From the NCBI RefSeq assembly GCF_006715225.1, contig NZ_VFMU01000001.1, forward strand, positions 3,658,001-3,722,000: a stretch of 64,000 nucleotides of DNA, read 5' to 3'. Below, in pieces: positions 1-8,785 of the stretch. Both the position numbers and the translations under genes were made by a program. The notes beneath the pieces were generated by a model. It did not search any database. It saw only the letters and a program-made list of their open reading frames with translations, and had not been told where the DNA came from. How positions within the stretch are numbered: the stretch's first letter is position 1; each line of letters opens with the position of its first letter. Origin of the DNA: Arthrobacter sp. SLBN-112. GTDB taxonomy: Bacteria; Actinomycetota; Actinomycetes; Actinomycetales; Micrococcaceae.

Positions 1-737
1 GGATCGGCGCCACGCCCGCTCCTGCCTTTGATATTTCCGCCGCCTGCGCCGGTTACTGCTACGGAATTGCACAGGGCGACGCCCTGGTCCGTTCCGGCAC
101 CGCAAAGTATGTCCTGGTGGTTGGTGCCGAAAAGCTGTCCGATGTCATCGACAACCGGGAGCGCACCATCTCCTTCCTGCTCGGTGACGGTGCCGGCGCC
201 GTCGTTATCGGCCCCTCCGACACTCCCGGCATCGCCCCGTCTGTATGGGGCTCCGACGGCAGCAAGTGGGACGCCATCGGCATGACCCGCTCCCTGCTTG
301 ACGTCCGGGATCTCGGCCTCGCCGCCCGGCAGTCCGACTCCACCGGCGACCTAGCCCTCCTGGAAGAGGCCCAGGAGCTGTATCCCACCTTGCGGCAGGA
401 CGGCCAGACGGTGTTCCGCTGGGCCGTGTGGGAAATGGCCAAGGTGGCCCAGCAGGCACTCGATGCTGCCGGTATTGAGGCTGAAGACCTGGTTGCCTTC
501 ATCCCCCACCAGGCCAACATGCGCATCATCGACGAGATGGTGAAGAAGCTGAAGCTGCCCGAGACGGTTACAGTGGCACGGGACATTGCCGAGGCCGGCA
601 ACACCTCCGCTGCTTCCATCCCGCTGGCAACGCACCGGCTCCTGCAGGAGAACCCGGAACTGAGCGGCGGGTTGGCCCTGCAGATCGGTTTCGGTGCCGG
701 GCTGGTCTTCGGCGCACAGGTAATTGTCCTTCCCTAG
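1..737 (+). CDS. fabH: 3-oxoacyl-ACP synthase III (FabH), 5'-truncated by window edge
   Basis: Condenses acetyl-CoA-type primers with malonyl-ACP to start fatty-acid synthesis in the cytoplasm. The reading frame is open from position 3, so the N-terminal part lies outside the window. The catalytic triad of the thiolase fold is visible: Cys in DISAACAGYCYG (codon at 45-47), His in FIPHQANMRI and Asn in AGNTSAASIP. The stop is the TAG at 735-737. acpP follows after 77 bp and fabF after that, the usual actinobacterial fab order, with fabD expected just upstream. In actinobacteria FabH often sets branched-chain priming; that preference is family knowledge and cannot be read from this fragment. 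Confidence 0.95.
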   Translation, partial: IGATPAPAFDISAACAGYCYGIAQGDALVRSGTAKYVLVVGAEKLSDVIDNRERTISFLLGDGAGAVVIGPSDTPGIAPSVWGSDGSKWDAIGMTRSLLDVRDLGLAARQSDSTGDLALLEEAQELYPTLRQDGQTVFRWAVWEMAKVAQQALDAAGIEAEDLVAFIPHQANMRIIDEMVKKLKLPETVTVARDIAEAGNTSAASIPLATHRLLQENPELSGGLALQIGFGAGLVFGAQVIVLP

Positions 738-814
738 ATACGCCCAAGGGTCGCAACCGCGGCCCTGCCCGTTTCCGGCAGCCCCTGCCGGCAATACAAG
801 AAAAGGAGCCACCA

Positions 815-1060
815 ATGGCTAGCAACGAAGAGATCCTGGCCGGCTTGGCTGAAATCGTCAACGAGGAAACCGGTCTGGCCCCGGAGGCCGTCGAGCTGGA
901 CAAGTCCTTCACTGAGGACCTGGACATCGACTCCATCTCCATGATGACCATCGTGGTCAACGCCGAGGAAAAGTTCGGCGTCCGCATCCCGGACGAAGAG
1001 GTCAAGAACCTCAAGACCGTTGGCGACGCTGTCAGCTTCATCTCCGGAGCACAGGCCTAG
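815..1060 (+). CDS. acpP: Acyl carrier protein
   Basis: An 81-residue carrier that holds growing acyl chains as thioesters during type II fatty-acid synthesis. The phosphopantetheine attachment site is Ser40 in DLDIDSIS. The protein is acidic and of normal length. An AAAGGAG Shine-Dalgarno sequence sits just before the ATG at 815. It lies between fabH and fabF on the same strand. A strong inverted repeat follows it at 1089-1130. Confidence 0.96.
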   Translation: MASNEEILAGLAEIVNEETGLAPEAVELDKSFTEDLDIDSISMMTIVVNAEEKFGVRIPDEEVKNLKTVGDAVSFISGAQA

Positions 1061-1088
1061 CCATAGGCTTTTCGCCGTCTTACGGCTT

Positions 1089-1130
1089 GGCGGGGCTGCC
1101 GGTCCGGACTGACCGGACCGGCAGCCCGCC
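1089..1130 (+). terminator. GC-rich inverted repeat between acpP and fabF
   Basis: An 18-bp right arm (1113-1130) is complementary to 1089-1107 with a single bulged G; the loop is about 5 nt. No T-tract follows, so it may be a 3' stabilising hairpin or a partial terminator that raises acpP mRNA relative to fabF, rather than a full intrinsic terminator. Confidence 0.6.
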
Positions 1131-1237
1131 GCATTTATCCGGCACAGCACACCCAACCGGGACTGGCCGATCAAAAAACTGTGCGGGACCCTGCGGCAGC
1201 CGCAGGCGGATACCCCCACCGACGAAAGAGTGATCCC

Positions 1238-2473
1238 ATGACACGCAAAGTAGTCATTACCGGTCTGGGTGCCACCACGCCCATCGGCGGCGACGTGCCC
1301 ACAATGTGGAGCAACGCCCTCAAAGGGGTCTCCGGTGCCCGCACCCTGGAGGACGACTGGGTAGCCAAGTACGAACTCCCCGTCCACTTCGCCGCCCGGT
1401 GCAGCACACCGGCCCTTGAGGTCCTCAGCCGTGTCGAGGCCAAGCGGATGGATCCCTCCACCCAGTTTGGCGTCATAGCTGCCCGTGAAGCATGGGCTGA
1501 CTCCGGCATCACCGAATTCGACCAGGACCGGCTGGCTGTTGCCTTTGCCACCGGCATTGGTGGCGTCTGGACGCTGCTGGACGCCTGGGACACCCTGAAG
1601 GAAAAGGGCCCCCGCCGGGTCCTCCCCATGACCGTGCCGATGCTCATGCCCAATGGCGTTGCCGCGGCCGTCAGCCTGGACCTCGGCGCCCGCGCAGGCG
1701 CCCATACCCCGGTTTCCGCCTGCGCGTCCGGCACGGAGGCCATGCACCTCGGCCTGGAGCTCATCCGCTCAGGCAAGGCCGACGTAGTCATGTGCGGCGG
1801 CGCCGAAGCTGCCATCCACCCCATGCCGCTGGCAGCCTTTGCCTCGATGCAGGCACTGTCCCGCCGGAACGACGATCCCGAGCGCGCCTCCCGCCCCTAT
1901 GACACCGCCCGCGACGGCTTCGTCATGGGTGAAGGCGCCGGGGCCCTGGTCCTCGAGGCGGAGGAACACGCCCTGGCCCGCGGAGCCCGGATCTATGCCG
2001 AACTCGCCGGTACGTCCGTCACTGCTGACGCTTACCACATCACCGCCCCGGACCCCGAGGGGCTTGGCGCCACCCGCGCCCTGAAGGCGGCCATGTTCGA
2101 CGGCCGGATCCAGGCAGAGGACGTAGTTCACGTCAACGCGCACGCCACCTCCACCCCCGTGGGCGACAAACCCGAATACACGGCCCTGCGTGCCGCCCTG
2201 GGCGCGCACGTGGACAACGTGGCAGTCTCCGCCACCAAGTCGCAGATGGGCCACCTCCTGGGCGCTTCCGGCGCGGTTGAGGCCGTCCTGACCGTGCTCG
2301 CCGTCCACGATCGCAAGGCACCGGTCACCATCAACCTTGAGAACCAGGACCCGGAGATCCCGCTCGACGTGGTCACCTCCGCCCGCGACCTCCCTGCCGG
2401 GAGCATCGTGGCACTGAGCAACTCGTTCGGTTTCGGCGGCCACAACGCCGTCGTGGCCATCCGCAGCGTCTAG
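1238..2473 (+). CDS. fabF: 3-oxoacyl-ACP synthase II (FabF)
   Basis: A 411-residue elongating beta-ketoacyl-ACP synthase of type II fatty-acid synthesis. The nucleophile is Cys162 in VSACASGTEAM. The active-site histidines lie in VNAHATSTPVGD and, near the C-terminus, in KSQMGHLLGAS. The FGFGGHN stretch near the end is typical of the family. I start it at the ATG 1238, which follows a GAAAGAG ribosome site and gives the usual MTRKVVITG N-terminus; an open frame extends upstream to 1181 but adds no family residues. It is the last gene of the fab cluster and is followed by a strong bidirectional terminator. Confidence 0.96.
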   Translation: MTRKVVITGLGATTPIGGDVPTMWSNALKGVSGARTLEDDWVAKYELPVHFAARCSTPALEVLSRVEAKRMDPSTQFGVIAAREAWADSGITEFDQDRLAVAFATGIGGVWTLLDAWDTLKEKGPRRVLPMTVPMLMPNGVAAAVSLDLGARAGAHTPVSACASGTEAMHLGLELIRSGKADVVMCGGAEAAIHPMPLAAFASMQALSRRNDDPERASRPYDTARDGFVMGEGAGALVLEAEEHALARGARIYAELAGTSVTADAYHITAPDPEGLGATRALKAAMFDGRIQAEDVVHVNAHATSTPVGDKPEYTALRAALGAHVDNVAVSATKSQMGHLLGASGAVEAVLTVLAVHDRKAPVTINLENQDPEIPLDVVTSARDLPAGSIVALSNSFGFGGHNAVVAIRSV

Positions 2474-2503
2474 GCCCTGCCCGGGGTCACCACCCGGAAT
2501 GGC

Positions 2504-2537
2504 AAAGGAGGCCCCGCCACTTGGCGGGGCCTCCTTT
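2504..2537 (+). terminator. Bidirectional intrinsic terminator after fabF
   Basis: A perfect 16-bp stem (2504-2519 with 2522-2537) with a 2-nt drawn loop. It has an A-run on the left and a T-run on the right, so it can serve fabF on the plus strand and the convergent DUF3145 gene on the minus strand. Confidence 0.9.
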
Positions 2538-2588
2538 TGCGCTATGGAGGTGTTGTGGTTTCGTCCCGCTGGGAACGGACGACGGCGG

Positions 2589-3092
2589 TCAGCCCACCTG
2601 GTGGAGCCAGCGGACGGGAGCGCCTTCAGCAGCGTGACGGAACGGTTCAAGTTCCTCGTCCCAGGCCTCACCGAGGGCGAGGGACAGCTCGTGGTAGACA
2701 GCGGCAGGGTCACCGGCACCGGATTCGTACGCGTACCGGATGCGGTCCTCGGACACCATGATGTTGCCGTGGACATCCGTGACGGCATGGAAAATTCCCA
2801 GTTCGGGGGTGTGGGACCAGCGGCCGCCATCCACGCCCTGGCTGGGCTCCTCCGTCACCTCATACCGGAGATGCGCCCACCCACGAAGGCAGGACGCCAG
2901 TTTTGCTCCCGTGCCGGGGGTTCCGGTCCAGGACAACTCGGCCCGGAACATTCCGGGCGCAGCAGGCTGCGGGGTCCACTCAAGGTCCGTCCGCTTGTCC
3001 ACCACGGCGCCGATTGCCCACTCAACGTGGGGGCACAGCGCCGTAGGGGCCGAGTGAACGAACAGCACACCGCGGGTCATTGCAACAGACAT
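2589..3092 (-). CDS. DUF3145 domain-containing protein
   Basis: A 167-residue actinobacterial protein of unknown function that almost always lies beside the fab genes. The start ATG at 3092 is chosen because GGAGGA precedes it by about 5 nt and because the conserved sequence begins MSVAMTRGVLFVHSAP; a longer open frame to 3251 adds low-complexity residues only. It is rich in Trp and His, with no signal peptide or membrane segment. It is convergent with fabF across the shared terminator. A link to acyl metabolism is inference from gene order alone. Confidence 0.85.
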   Translation of the reverse strand: MSVAMTRGVLFVHSAPTALCPHVEWAIGAVVDKRTDLEWTPQPAAPGMFRAELSWTGTPGTGAKLASCLRGWAHLRYEVTEEPSQGVDGGRWSHTPELGIFHAVTDVHGNIMVSEDRIRYAYESGAGDPAAVYHELSLALGEAWDEELEPFRHAAEGAPVRWLHQVG

Positions 3093-3331
3093 TCCATCCT
3101 CCATAGCTCTAGGTACGTCTTCCCCAACGACCTCTGCCTGGATGGAACTGCCGTGCGTGCACTGCGGCGATGGTTCCCTGCCTGTATTCAGATGTATCAG
3201 ATTAAGCTGTGTCCGGGCTCGCCGCGCGGTTCGAGGCTTTGTGAGCTTCAAGCCGCACTTGAAAGTTGCCGGACGTGACTCTTATTGTGCCGTACCCCAT
3301 GGAATTACGCCAGTGCGATTAGCCGGGCGGA

Positions 3332-4258
3332 TCAGGCCCGGGGATGGGCCTGCTGATAACTCTTCCGGAGCCGGTCAACCGAGACGTGGGTGTAGATCTG
3401 GGTGGTGGCCAGGCTGCTGTGACCCAGGATCTCCTGTACTGCGCGGAGGTCCGCGCCGCCGTCGAGCAGGTGCGTGGCGGCCGAATGCCGGAGGGCGTGG
3501 GGCCCGGACGCGGAAGTATCACCCAGTGCCTCGAACAGCGCGTTGACCAAGCCGCGGACCTGGCGCTGGTCGACGCGTCCTCCGCGTGCGCCGAGGAACA
3601 GCGCGGGCCCGCTGTTGTCCTTCGCCAGCACCGGGCGCCCCCGCCGGAGCCAGTCATCGACGGCCACCGCGGCAGGTACTCCGAACGGAACAGTGCGTTC
3701 CTTGTTGCCCTTGCCGATGACCCGCAGTGTCCGCCGGTCCGGGTCCAGGTCGTCGACGTCCAGTCCGGCGAGTTCGCCTACCCGGATGCCAGTGGCGTAG
3801 AGGAGTTCCACCATGGCACGGTTCCGTACAGCGAGCGGTTCGCCCTCCCCGGCCGCCTTCTCCAGGCCCTCCATGATGCGTGTGAGCTGGGATACCTGCA
3901 GGACCCCAGGCAGGGACTCTTCGCGTTTGGGTGCCTTCAGCCGCAGGGCCGGGTCCGCGTCGATGAGTTCCTCACGGAGGGCCCAGGCGGTGAAGGCCCG
4001 CGCCGTGGCAGACCGGCGCGCAAGCGTTGCCCGCGAGGCACCTGCAGAACTTTGGCTGCCAAGCCACCGCCGAAATGTTCCGAGTTCGAGGTCCTCCAGT
4101 CCTGCGGCGCCTTCCGAGGCGGCATGGGCAAGGAGGCTGCGCACGTCGCCCAGGTACGCGCGCCTTGTGTGGGCGGACACCGCACGCTCCCCCGACAGAT
4201 AACCGGCGAACGCCTCCAGTGGCTTGAGCAGTTCGTCGGGCAGTTCTTCATTGTCCAC
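3332..4258 (-). CDS. xerC: Tyrosine recombinase XerC
   Basis: A site-specific recombinase of about 308 residues that resolves chromosome dimers at dif with its XerD partner. The N-terminal SAM-like core-binding domain (KPLEAFAGYLSGERAVSA) precedes the catalytic domain. All catalytic positions are visible: Arg in YATGIRVGELAG, Lys in VIGKGNKERT, HxxR in HALRHSA, His in LGHSSLAT and the nucleophile Tyr in IYTHVS. The start is uncertain. GTG at 4258 gives the usual N-terminus, but the AGAGGA motif directly abuts it. It lies 46 bp downstream of dprA, at the 3' end of the long minus-strand operon. No other site-specific recombination gene is nearby. Confidence 0.93.
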   Translation of the reverse strand: MDNEELPDELLKPLEAFAGYLSGERAVSAHTRRAYLGDVRSLLAHAASEGAAGLEDLELGTFRRWLGSQSSAGASRATLARRSATARAFTAWALREELIDADPALRLKAPKREESLPGVLQVSQLTRIMEGLEKAAGEGEPLAVRNRAMVELLYATGIRVGELAGLDVDDLDPDRRTLRVIGKGNKERTVPFGVPAAVAVDDWLRRGRPVLAKDNSGPALFLGARGGRVDQRQVRGLVNALFEALGDTSASGPHALRHSAATHLLDGGADLRAVQEILGHSSLATTQIYTHVSVDRLRKSYQQAHPRA

Positions 4259-4304
4259 TCCTCTACTTTCCCAGTTGCCCGGCCGGTACCGCAGGTGGAC
4301 ACGG

Positions 4305-5597
4305 TCATGGCTTGCCGCGTTTCCAGCCGCCCCGCTCCGACACTGCAAGCCCCAACAGCCCGAGCCTCCCAAGTCCTGCACGTACCGAGGCCTGGCCAAG
4401 ACCCGCCACGGCTGAGAGCTTTTCCACGGAAGTGGTGGAGCGAAGCGGCAGCGCGTCCAGCAGGATCAGGTCCTCCAGGGTCAATCCGTCCTGGACTGCC
4501 GCCTCTGCCGTGCGTTGAGCGGGCAGCTCCATTCCGCTGGGTGATGCGAGCTCGGCCACTTCGGCGGCATCGGTGACGCAGACGGCTCCCCCGTCCCGGA
4601 GGAGCCGGTGGCAGCCGGCGGAATTGGCGCTGTGGACGGATCCGGGAACGGCGCCCACGGCACGGCCCAGGGTTTCGGCATGATGGGCCGTGTTAAGTGC
4701 ACCGGAGCGCCAGCGTGCCTCCACTACCACCGTCACCCCTGCCAGGGCAGCAATCAGGCGGTTCCGCTGGAGGAAGCGGTAGCGGGTAGGGGCCGATCCC
4801 GGCGGTACCTCGGCCAGCACCGCGCCCTGGTTTGCCACGGCGCGCAGCAGGTCGTCGTTACCGGATGGATAGAACCTGTCCACTCCCCCGGCCATGACGG
4901 CGATGGTGGGGACAGCTGAGGACCCGCCGGCAAGCGCTGCCCTGTGCGCATGCGCATCGATCCCGTAGGCTCCGCCGGAGACCACCGTGAAGCCCCGCTG
5001 CGCCAGCGAGTAAGCGATGTCGCCGGTCACCGCGGCCCCGTAGCTGGTGCTGTCCCGGGATCCTACAAGGGCGACGCATTTCTCCGCGCCCGGCAGCGGT
5101 TGTTCCTGGCCGCGCCACCAAAGGCAGATAGGCTCCTGGATTCCCAGGTCCGCCAACTGGGCGGGCCACAGCTCATCGCCGGGAATGATGACGCGTCCGC
5201 CCAGACGTGCCATGGTGGCAAGGTCGCGTTCGGGCGCCAGGTCAGGCAGGCGCGGCTGCCAGCGCTTCAACGCGGCAGCAAGCCCGGCCCAGCTGGTGGC
5301 CGCACCGCTGTCAGCCAGCAGCGACGTCATCCCGCGCTCCAGGTCGGGCCCGGGCGCCACCTGGCCGGTGGCGATGCGCAGGGCCTCCGTTGCTCCTGCA
5401 AGCTGGACGAGCGCCAGTCCTGCGGTGTCCTGGGGCTCCATGAGCCGTGAAAGGGCGGCGCGGGCCAGCCGCTCCGCATCGGTGCCCGTTGCCTTCGTCA
5501 TGCCCTGCCCTGTCGCCACAACCTGTTCCTTCGCTACAACCAGTTCCGTATCCACGCCCAGTTCCTTCACATCGCTCCGCCCAGCGTGGTGTCTCAT
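4305..5597 (-). CDS. dprA: DNA-processing protein DprA
   Basis: Binds incoming single-stranded DNA and loads RecA during natural transformation. The Rossmann-like domain is clear: LVGSRDSTSYG and VSGGAYGIDAHAHRAAL are the family motifs, followed by GVDRFYPSGN. A C-terminal winged-helix region (LRSTTSVEKLSAVAGLG) ends the protein. The ATG at 5597 overlaps the comM stop, which suggests translational coupling. A second ATG at 5501 would remove a poorly conserved 32-residue leader and could be the true start. Its neighbours comM and yraN are the usual partners in actinobacteria. Confidence 0.93.
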   Translation of the reverse strand: MRHHAGRSDVKELGVDTELVVAKEQVVATGQGMTKATGTDAERLARAALSRLMEPQDTAGLALVQLAGATEALRIATGQVAPGPDLERGMTSLLADSGAATSWAGLAAALKRWQPRLPDLAPERDLATMARLGGRVIIPGDELWPAQLADLGIQEPICLWWRGQEQPLPGAEKCVALVGSRDSTSYGAAVTGDIAYSLAQRGFTVVSGGAYGIDAHAHRAALAGGSSAVPTIAVMAGGVDRFYPSGNDDLLRAVANQGAVLAEVPPGSAPTRYRFLQRNRLIAALAGVTVVVEARWRSGALNTAHHAETLGRAVGAVPGSVHSANSAGCHRLLRDGGAVCVTDAAEVAELASPSGMELPAQRTAEAAVQDGLTLEDLILLDALPLRSTTSVEKLSAVAGLGQASVRAGLGRLGLLGLAVSERGGWKRGKP

Positions 5598-7138
5598 GCC
5601 GCGGCCGCCGCAGCCTGGCGCAGGCCCAGAGCCTGTCCGATGTCATTTGGGTCCGGTGTTTCCCGGTGCCCCAAGTCCGCCAGGGTCCAGGCGAGCCGAA
5701 GGACGCGGTCATACCCTCTCGCGGTCAGCACGCCCCGCTCCAGCGACTGGTCGAGGATCCGGGTGGCAGCCGGTGGAAGCCGCAACTCACCGCGCAGGAT
5801 GCGCCCAGGCACTTGCGAATTGGTCTCCAGGCCGAAGCGCTGCAACCGTTCCGCCTGCCGCGCACGCGCCTCCAGGACCCGCCGTGCCACTGACGCGGTG
5901 TCCTCTTCCGCGCCCGCCTGACCGAACTCGGCCAGGGACACCCGCTCCACCTGCAGCTGGATATCCACCCGGTCCAGGAGGGGTCCGGACATTCTGGCGA
6001 GATACCGGCGTCGCATCATGGGAGTGCAGGTGCAGTCCAGCCCCTTGCCCGATGCCTTGCCGCAGGGGCAGGGGTTGGCCGCGAGTACCAGTTGAAAGCG
6101 GGCCGGATAGGCCGCTGTTCCGGCTGACCGGTGGATGACCAGCTCCCCGCTCTCCAGCGGCTGCCGGAGCGCGTCGAGGACACGGCGTTCGTATTCGGGC
6201 GCCTCGTCAAGGAACAGCACGCCCCGGTGGGCACGTGATACTGCGCCAGGCCGGGGCAGCCCCGTCCCGCCGCCGATAATGGCTGCCGCGGTGGCTGAGT
6301 GGTGCGGGTTCTCGAACGGCGGCCGGCGCAGGAGCTGCACTGAGGACGCGGGCAGGCCGCACAGCGAGTGGATGGCCGTGACTTCCATGGACTCGTGGTC
6401 CCCAAGGTCCGGCAGGAGGCCGGGGAGCCGCTCCGCGAGCATGGTCTTGCCGGCCCCCGGCGGACCGGTAAGGAGCAGATGATGGGCGCCGGCCACAGCC
6501 ACTTCCAACGCCCTGCGCGCTTCGCCCTGCCCCGAGACATCTGCCATGTCCGGGCACGGGCCGGGCAGGGCCTGGCCGTCACCGGTATCATCGCCTTCCT
6601 CGGGTTCAAAGTCCAGGGTGAGCTCCTGCGGATCGGCCCCAAAGTCCAGGGCGAGCCGGGCCAGCGTACGGTACCCGCGCACCTCGGCGCCCGGGACCAG
6701 GGCGGCCTCGGCGAGGTTGGCCTGCGCCACCACAATCTCCGGATAGTCGGCCTGGACCGCCGCCATGACCGCCGGAAGGATGCCCCGCACCGGCCGTAGC
6801 CTCCCGTCGAGCCCCAATTCAGCGATAAAGACTGTGCGCCCGGTGGGCTTGATGTCGTTCGCTGCCCGGAGCACGGCCATGGTGACGGCGAGATCGAAGC
6901 CCGAGCCGCGCTTGGGCAGCGAGGCAGGAATGAGGTTCGCGGTAATCTTCCTGCGGCTGAGCGGAATCCCGGAGTTCTTCGCGGCTGACCGGATGCGTTC
7001 CCTGGCCTCATTCAGGGAGGCGTCCGGCAACCCAAGAATGACGAAGGCCGGGAGAGTCTGGCCGATGTCCGCCTCGACTTCCACCATGTAGCCGTTGAGC
7101 CCCACGAGGGCGATGGAGTAGGTCCGACCGAGTGCCAT
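5594..7138 (-). CDS. comM: ComM/YifB-family AAA+ ATPase (Mg-chelatase-like)
   Basis: A hexameric AAA+ helicase that promotes branch migration during transformation in characterised relatives. It has an N-terminal Lon-protease-like fold (SIALVGLNGYMVEVEADI), a Walker A motif GPPGAGKTML, and a Walker B region GVLFLDEAPEY. A Cys-rich stretch (NPCPCGKASGKGLDCTC) and a C-terminal chelatase domain follow. The length, 514 residues, is normal. ATG at 7138 is preferred over GTG at 7141; a GGGGTG motif precedes it, and the yraN stop overlaps it as TGATG. Confidence 0.94.
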   Translation of the reverse strand: MALGRTYSIALVGLNGYMVEVEADIGQTLPAFVILGLPDASLNEARERIRSAAKNSGIPLSRRKITANLIPASLPKRGSGFDLAVTMAVLRAANDIKPTGRTVFIAELGLDGRLRPVRGILPAVMAAVQADYPEIVVAQANLAEAALVPGAEVRGYRTLARLALDFGADPQELTLDFEPEEGDDTGDGQALPGPCPDMADVSGQGEARRALEVAVAGAHHLLLTGPPGAGKTMLAERLPGLLPDLGDHESMEVTAIHSLCGLPASSVQLLRRPPFENPHHSATAAAIIGGGTGLPRPGAVSRAHRGVLFLDEAPEYERRVLDALRQPLESGELVIHRSAGTAAYPARFQLVLAANPCPCGKASGKGLDCTCTPMMRRRYLARMSGPLLDRVDIQLQVERVSLAEFGQAGAEEDTASVARRVLEARARQAERLQRFGLETNSQVPGRILRGELRLPPAATRILDQSLERGVLTARGYDRVLRLAWTLADLGHRETPDPNDIGQALGLRQAAAAAA

Positions 7139-7494
7139 CACCCCACCCCCTTGAGGTGTTCGACCACGGGTTCCCCGCCGCCGTCGTCCACGACAGCGAC
7201 AACGTCAACGCGACGCAGCGGCATCCGCAGCTCGCGGTCCCGGCACCAGGCAGCACCGAGGCGGTGCAGCCGGGCCAGCTTTTCCGGGCCCACGGCTTCA
7301 AAGGGGTGGCCGTAGTCCAGCGATCGGCGGGTTTTGACTTCGGCGATGACCAGGGCGTCACCGTCGAGGGCAACGATGTCGATCTCGCCCTCTGCGCACC
7401 TCCAGTTGCGCTCCACCACCAGCATGCCCAGTGCCTCAAGATAGCCCACGGCAAGGTCTTCGCCCCGCCGGCCCAACAGGTCTTTCGATTTCAT
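7138..7494 (-). CDS. yraN: YraN / UPF0102 family nuclease-fold protein
   Basis: A 118-residue protein with a restriction-endonuclease-like fold. The motif series GRRGEDLA, RNWRCAEGEIDIVA and LVIAEVKTRRS contains the E...D...ExK pattern of that fold. Its biochemical role is not settled. The start is set by GGAGGT 5 nt before the ATG at 7494; a GTG 15 bp upstream overlaps that ribosome site and is rejected. It lies between the DUF2469 gene and comM, its usual actinobacterial position, and is translationally coupled to comM. Confidence 0.92.
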   Translation of the reverse strand: MKSKDLLGRRGEDLAVGYLEALGMLVVERNWRCAEGEIDIVALDGDALVIAEVKTRRSLDYGHPFEAVGPEKLARLHRLGAAWCRDRELRMPLRRVDVVAVVDDGGGEPVVEHLKGVG

Positions 7495-7542
7495 TTCTAC
7501 CTCCGCCACCAGCCTGGCGGCGGATGGCTGCGGACGACAGGA

Positions 7543-7569
7543 GGCCCCTGCCGTATGTGGACAGGGGCC
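7543..7569 (-). terminator. Hairpin between the DUF2469 gene and yraN
   Basis: An 8-bp perfect stem GGCCCCTG/CAGGGGCC (7543-7550 with 7562-7569) and an 11-nt loop lie in the 109-bp gap after the DUF2469 stop. There is no T-run, so it may only partly stop transcription before yraN. Confidence 0.5.
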
Positions 7570-7603
7570 GGTGTGGAGGGGAAGTCAGGGTCCCCGAAAG
7601 ATC

Positions 7604-7930
7604 CTAGTTACCCAGGTCGACGTCCTTGGGCAGGGCCAGTTCCTCGTTGCGGGGCAGTTCCTCCACATTCACGTCCTTGAAGGTCAGGACCCTGACGCTT
7701 TTGACGAACCGTGCCGAGCGGTAGACATCCCATACCCAGGCGTCCTGGAGGGTCAGGTCGAAATAGACCTCGCCATCGGCGCTGCGGGCCTGGAGGTCCA
7801 CATGGTTGGCAAGGTAAAAGCGCCGTTCGGTCTCGACAACGTAGCTGAAGAGGCCGACGACGTCGCGGTATTCACGGTAGAGCTGAAGCTCCATGTCGGT
7901 TTCATAGTTCTCAAGATCCTCAGCACTCAT
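7604..7930 (-). CDS. DUF2469 family protein
   Basis: A 108-residue acidic actinobacterial protein (MSAEDLENYETDMEL) of unknown function, very conserved in this position beside rnhB. It has no membrane segments and many aromatic residues (YREYRDVVGLFSYVV). ATG 7930 is preceded by GGAAGC; a CAAGAT hexamer lies exactly 6 nt upstream, so the gene could also have a leaderless transcript of its own. An open frame continues upstream but overlaps the end of rnhB and lacks family sequence. Confidence 0.88.
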   Translation of the reverse strand: MSAEDLENYETDMELQLYREYRDVVGLFSYVVETERRFYLANHVDLQARSADGEVYFDLTLQDAWVWDVYRSARFVKSVRVLTFKDVNVEELPRNEELALPKDVDLGN

Positions 7931-7979
7931 GCTTCCATCTTGCACCATGTCCGGCACGGCTGACGCCGGGCGGCGGGAG

Positions 7980-8783
7980 TCAGTCTTCGCAGGGCTCTTC
8001 CCCGTCGGGCACCTCGACGCCTTGCAGTTCCCCGCCGAGCAGCCGCCAGCTGACCCGGTGGTAAGGCGTGGGGCCCGCGGCACGGAGGACGTTCCGGTGG
8101 GCTGCCGTGGCGTATCCCTTGTTGATGTCCCAGCCGTAATCGGGAAACTCGCTGTGCAGCTCCCTCATCATCCGGTCCCGTTCCACCTTGGCAATGACGC
8201 TCGCGGCCGCGACGCTGAGGCACTGCATGTCCGCCTTGACCTTGGTGTGGACGGGCGCGTCACAGGAGGCCTCGAGAACGGGCTGGTCGAACAGGGACAG
8301 CTGCTCCGCGGGGGAAAGCCAGTTGTGGCTTCCATCCAGTAGCACAGCGTCCGGAATGATGCCGGCAGCGAGGATGCTGCCCCAGGCGCGGGTTCCCGCG
8401 AGCCGCAGGGCAGCGATAATGCCGAGCGAATCAATCTCGCCGGCGGAGGCGTGCCCCACAGCTGAAGCGACGCTCCACCGCCGCACCAGGGGGTCCAGCC
8501 GTTCCCGTTCCGCCGGGCTGAGGAGTTTGCTGTCCCGCACGCCCGCAAGCGGCTTTTGGCGTTCCAGGTCAACGACCGCGATACCCACGCTGACGGGACC
8601 GGCGAGGGCGCCGCGGCCAACCTCGTCCACCCCGGCCAGCAGCCGTATCCCCTGGGTCTTGAAGGTCCGTTCGTGCCGCAGGGTGGGAGCCTTGCTGCCA
8701 CGTGCTGCCGGCTTTGAGCCGGAGCCCACCTTCACTGCAGGGGAAGCCTTCACTGCTGCCGGCGCCTGTACTGCGGAAGGCAC
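7980..8783 (-). CDS. rnhB: Ribonuclease HII
   Basis: Cleaves the RNA strand of RNA-DNA hybrids and removes misincorporated ribonucleotides. The family hallmark is [17 protein letters not shown], and further active-site acidic residues appear in [11 protein letters not shown] and in VLLDGSHNW. The first 38 or so residues are a low-complexity Ala/Val/Lys extension not needed for the fold, making the protein 267 residues. The GTG start at 8783 is only 2 bp past the lepB stop, so the two are surely cotranscribed. Confidence 0.94.
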   Translation of the reverse strand: MPSAVQAPAAVKASPAVKVGSGSKPAARGSKAPTLRHERTFKTQGIRLLAGVDEVGRGALAGPVSVGIAVVDLERQKPLAGVRDSKLLSPAERERLDPLVRRWSVASAVGHASAGEIDSLGIIAALRLAGTRAWGSILAAGIIPDAVLLDGSHNWLSPAEQLSLFDQPVLEASCDAPVHTKVKADMQCLSVAAASVIAKVERDRMMRELHSEFPDYGWDINKGYATAAHRNVLRAAGPTPYHRVSWRLLGGELQGVEVPDGEEPCED

Positions 8784-8785
8784 GG

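Noticed and set aside
3332..4258. Integrase of a mobile element
   Set aside because: All features fit XerC, it lies in the standard dprA-xerC position, and there is no att site or phage gene nearby.
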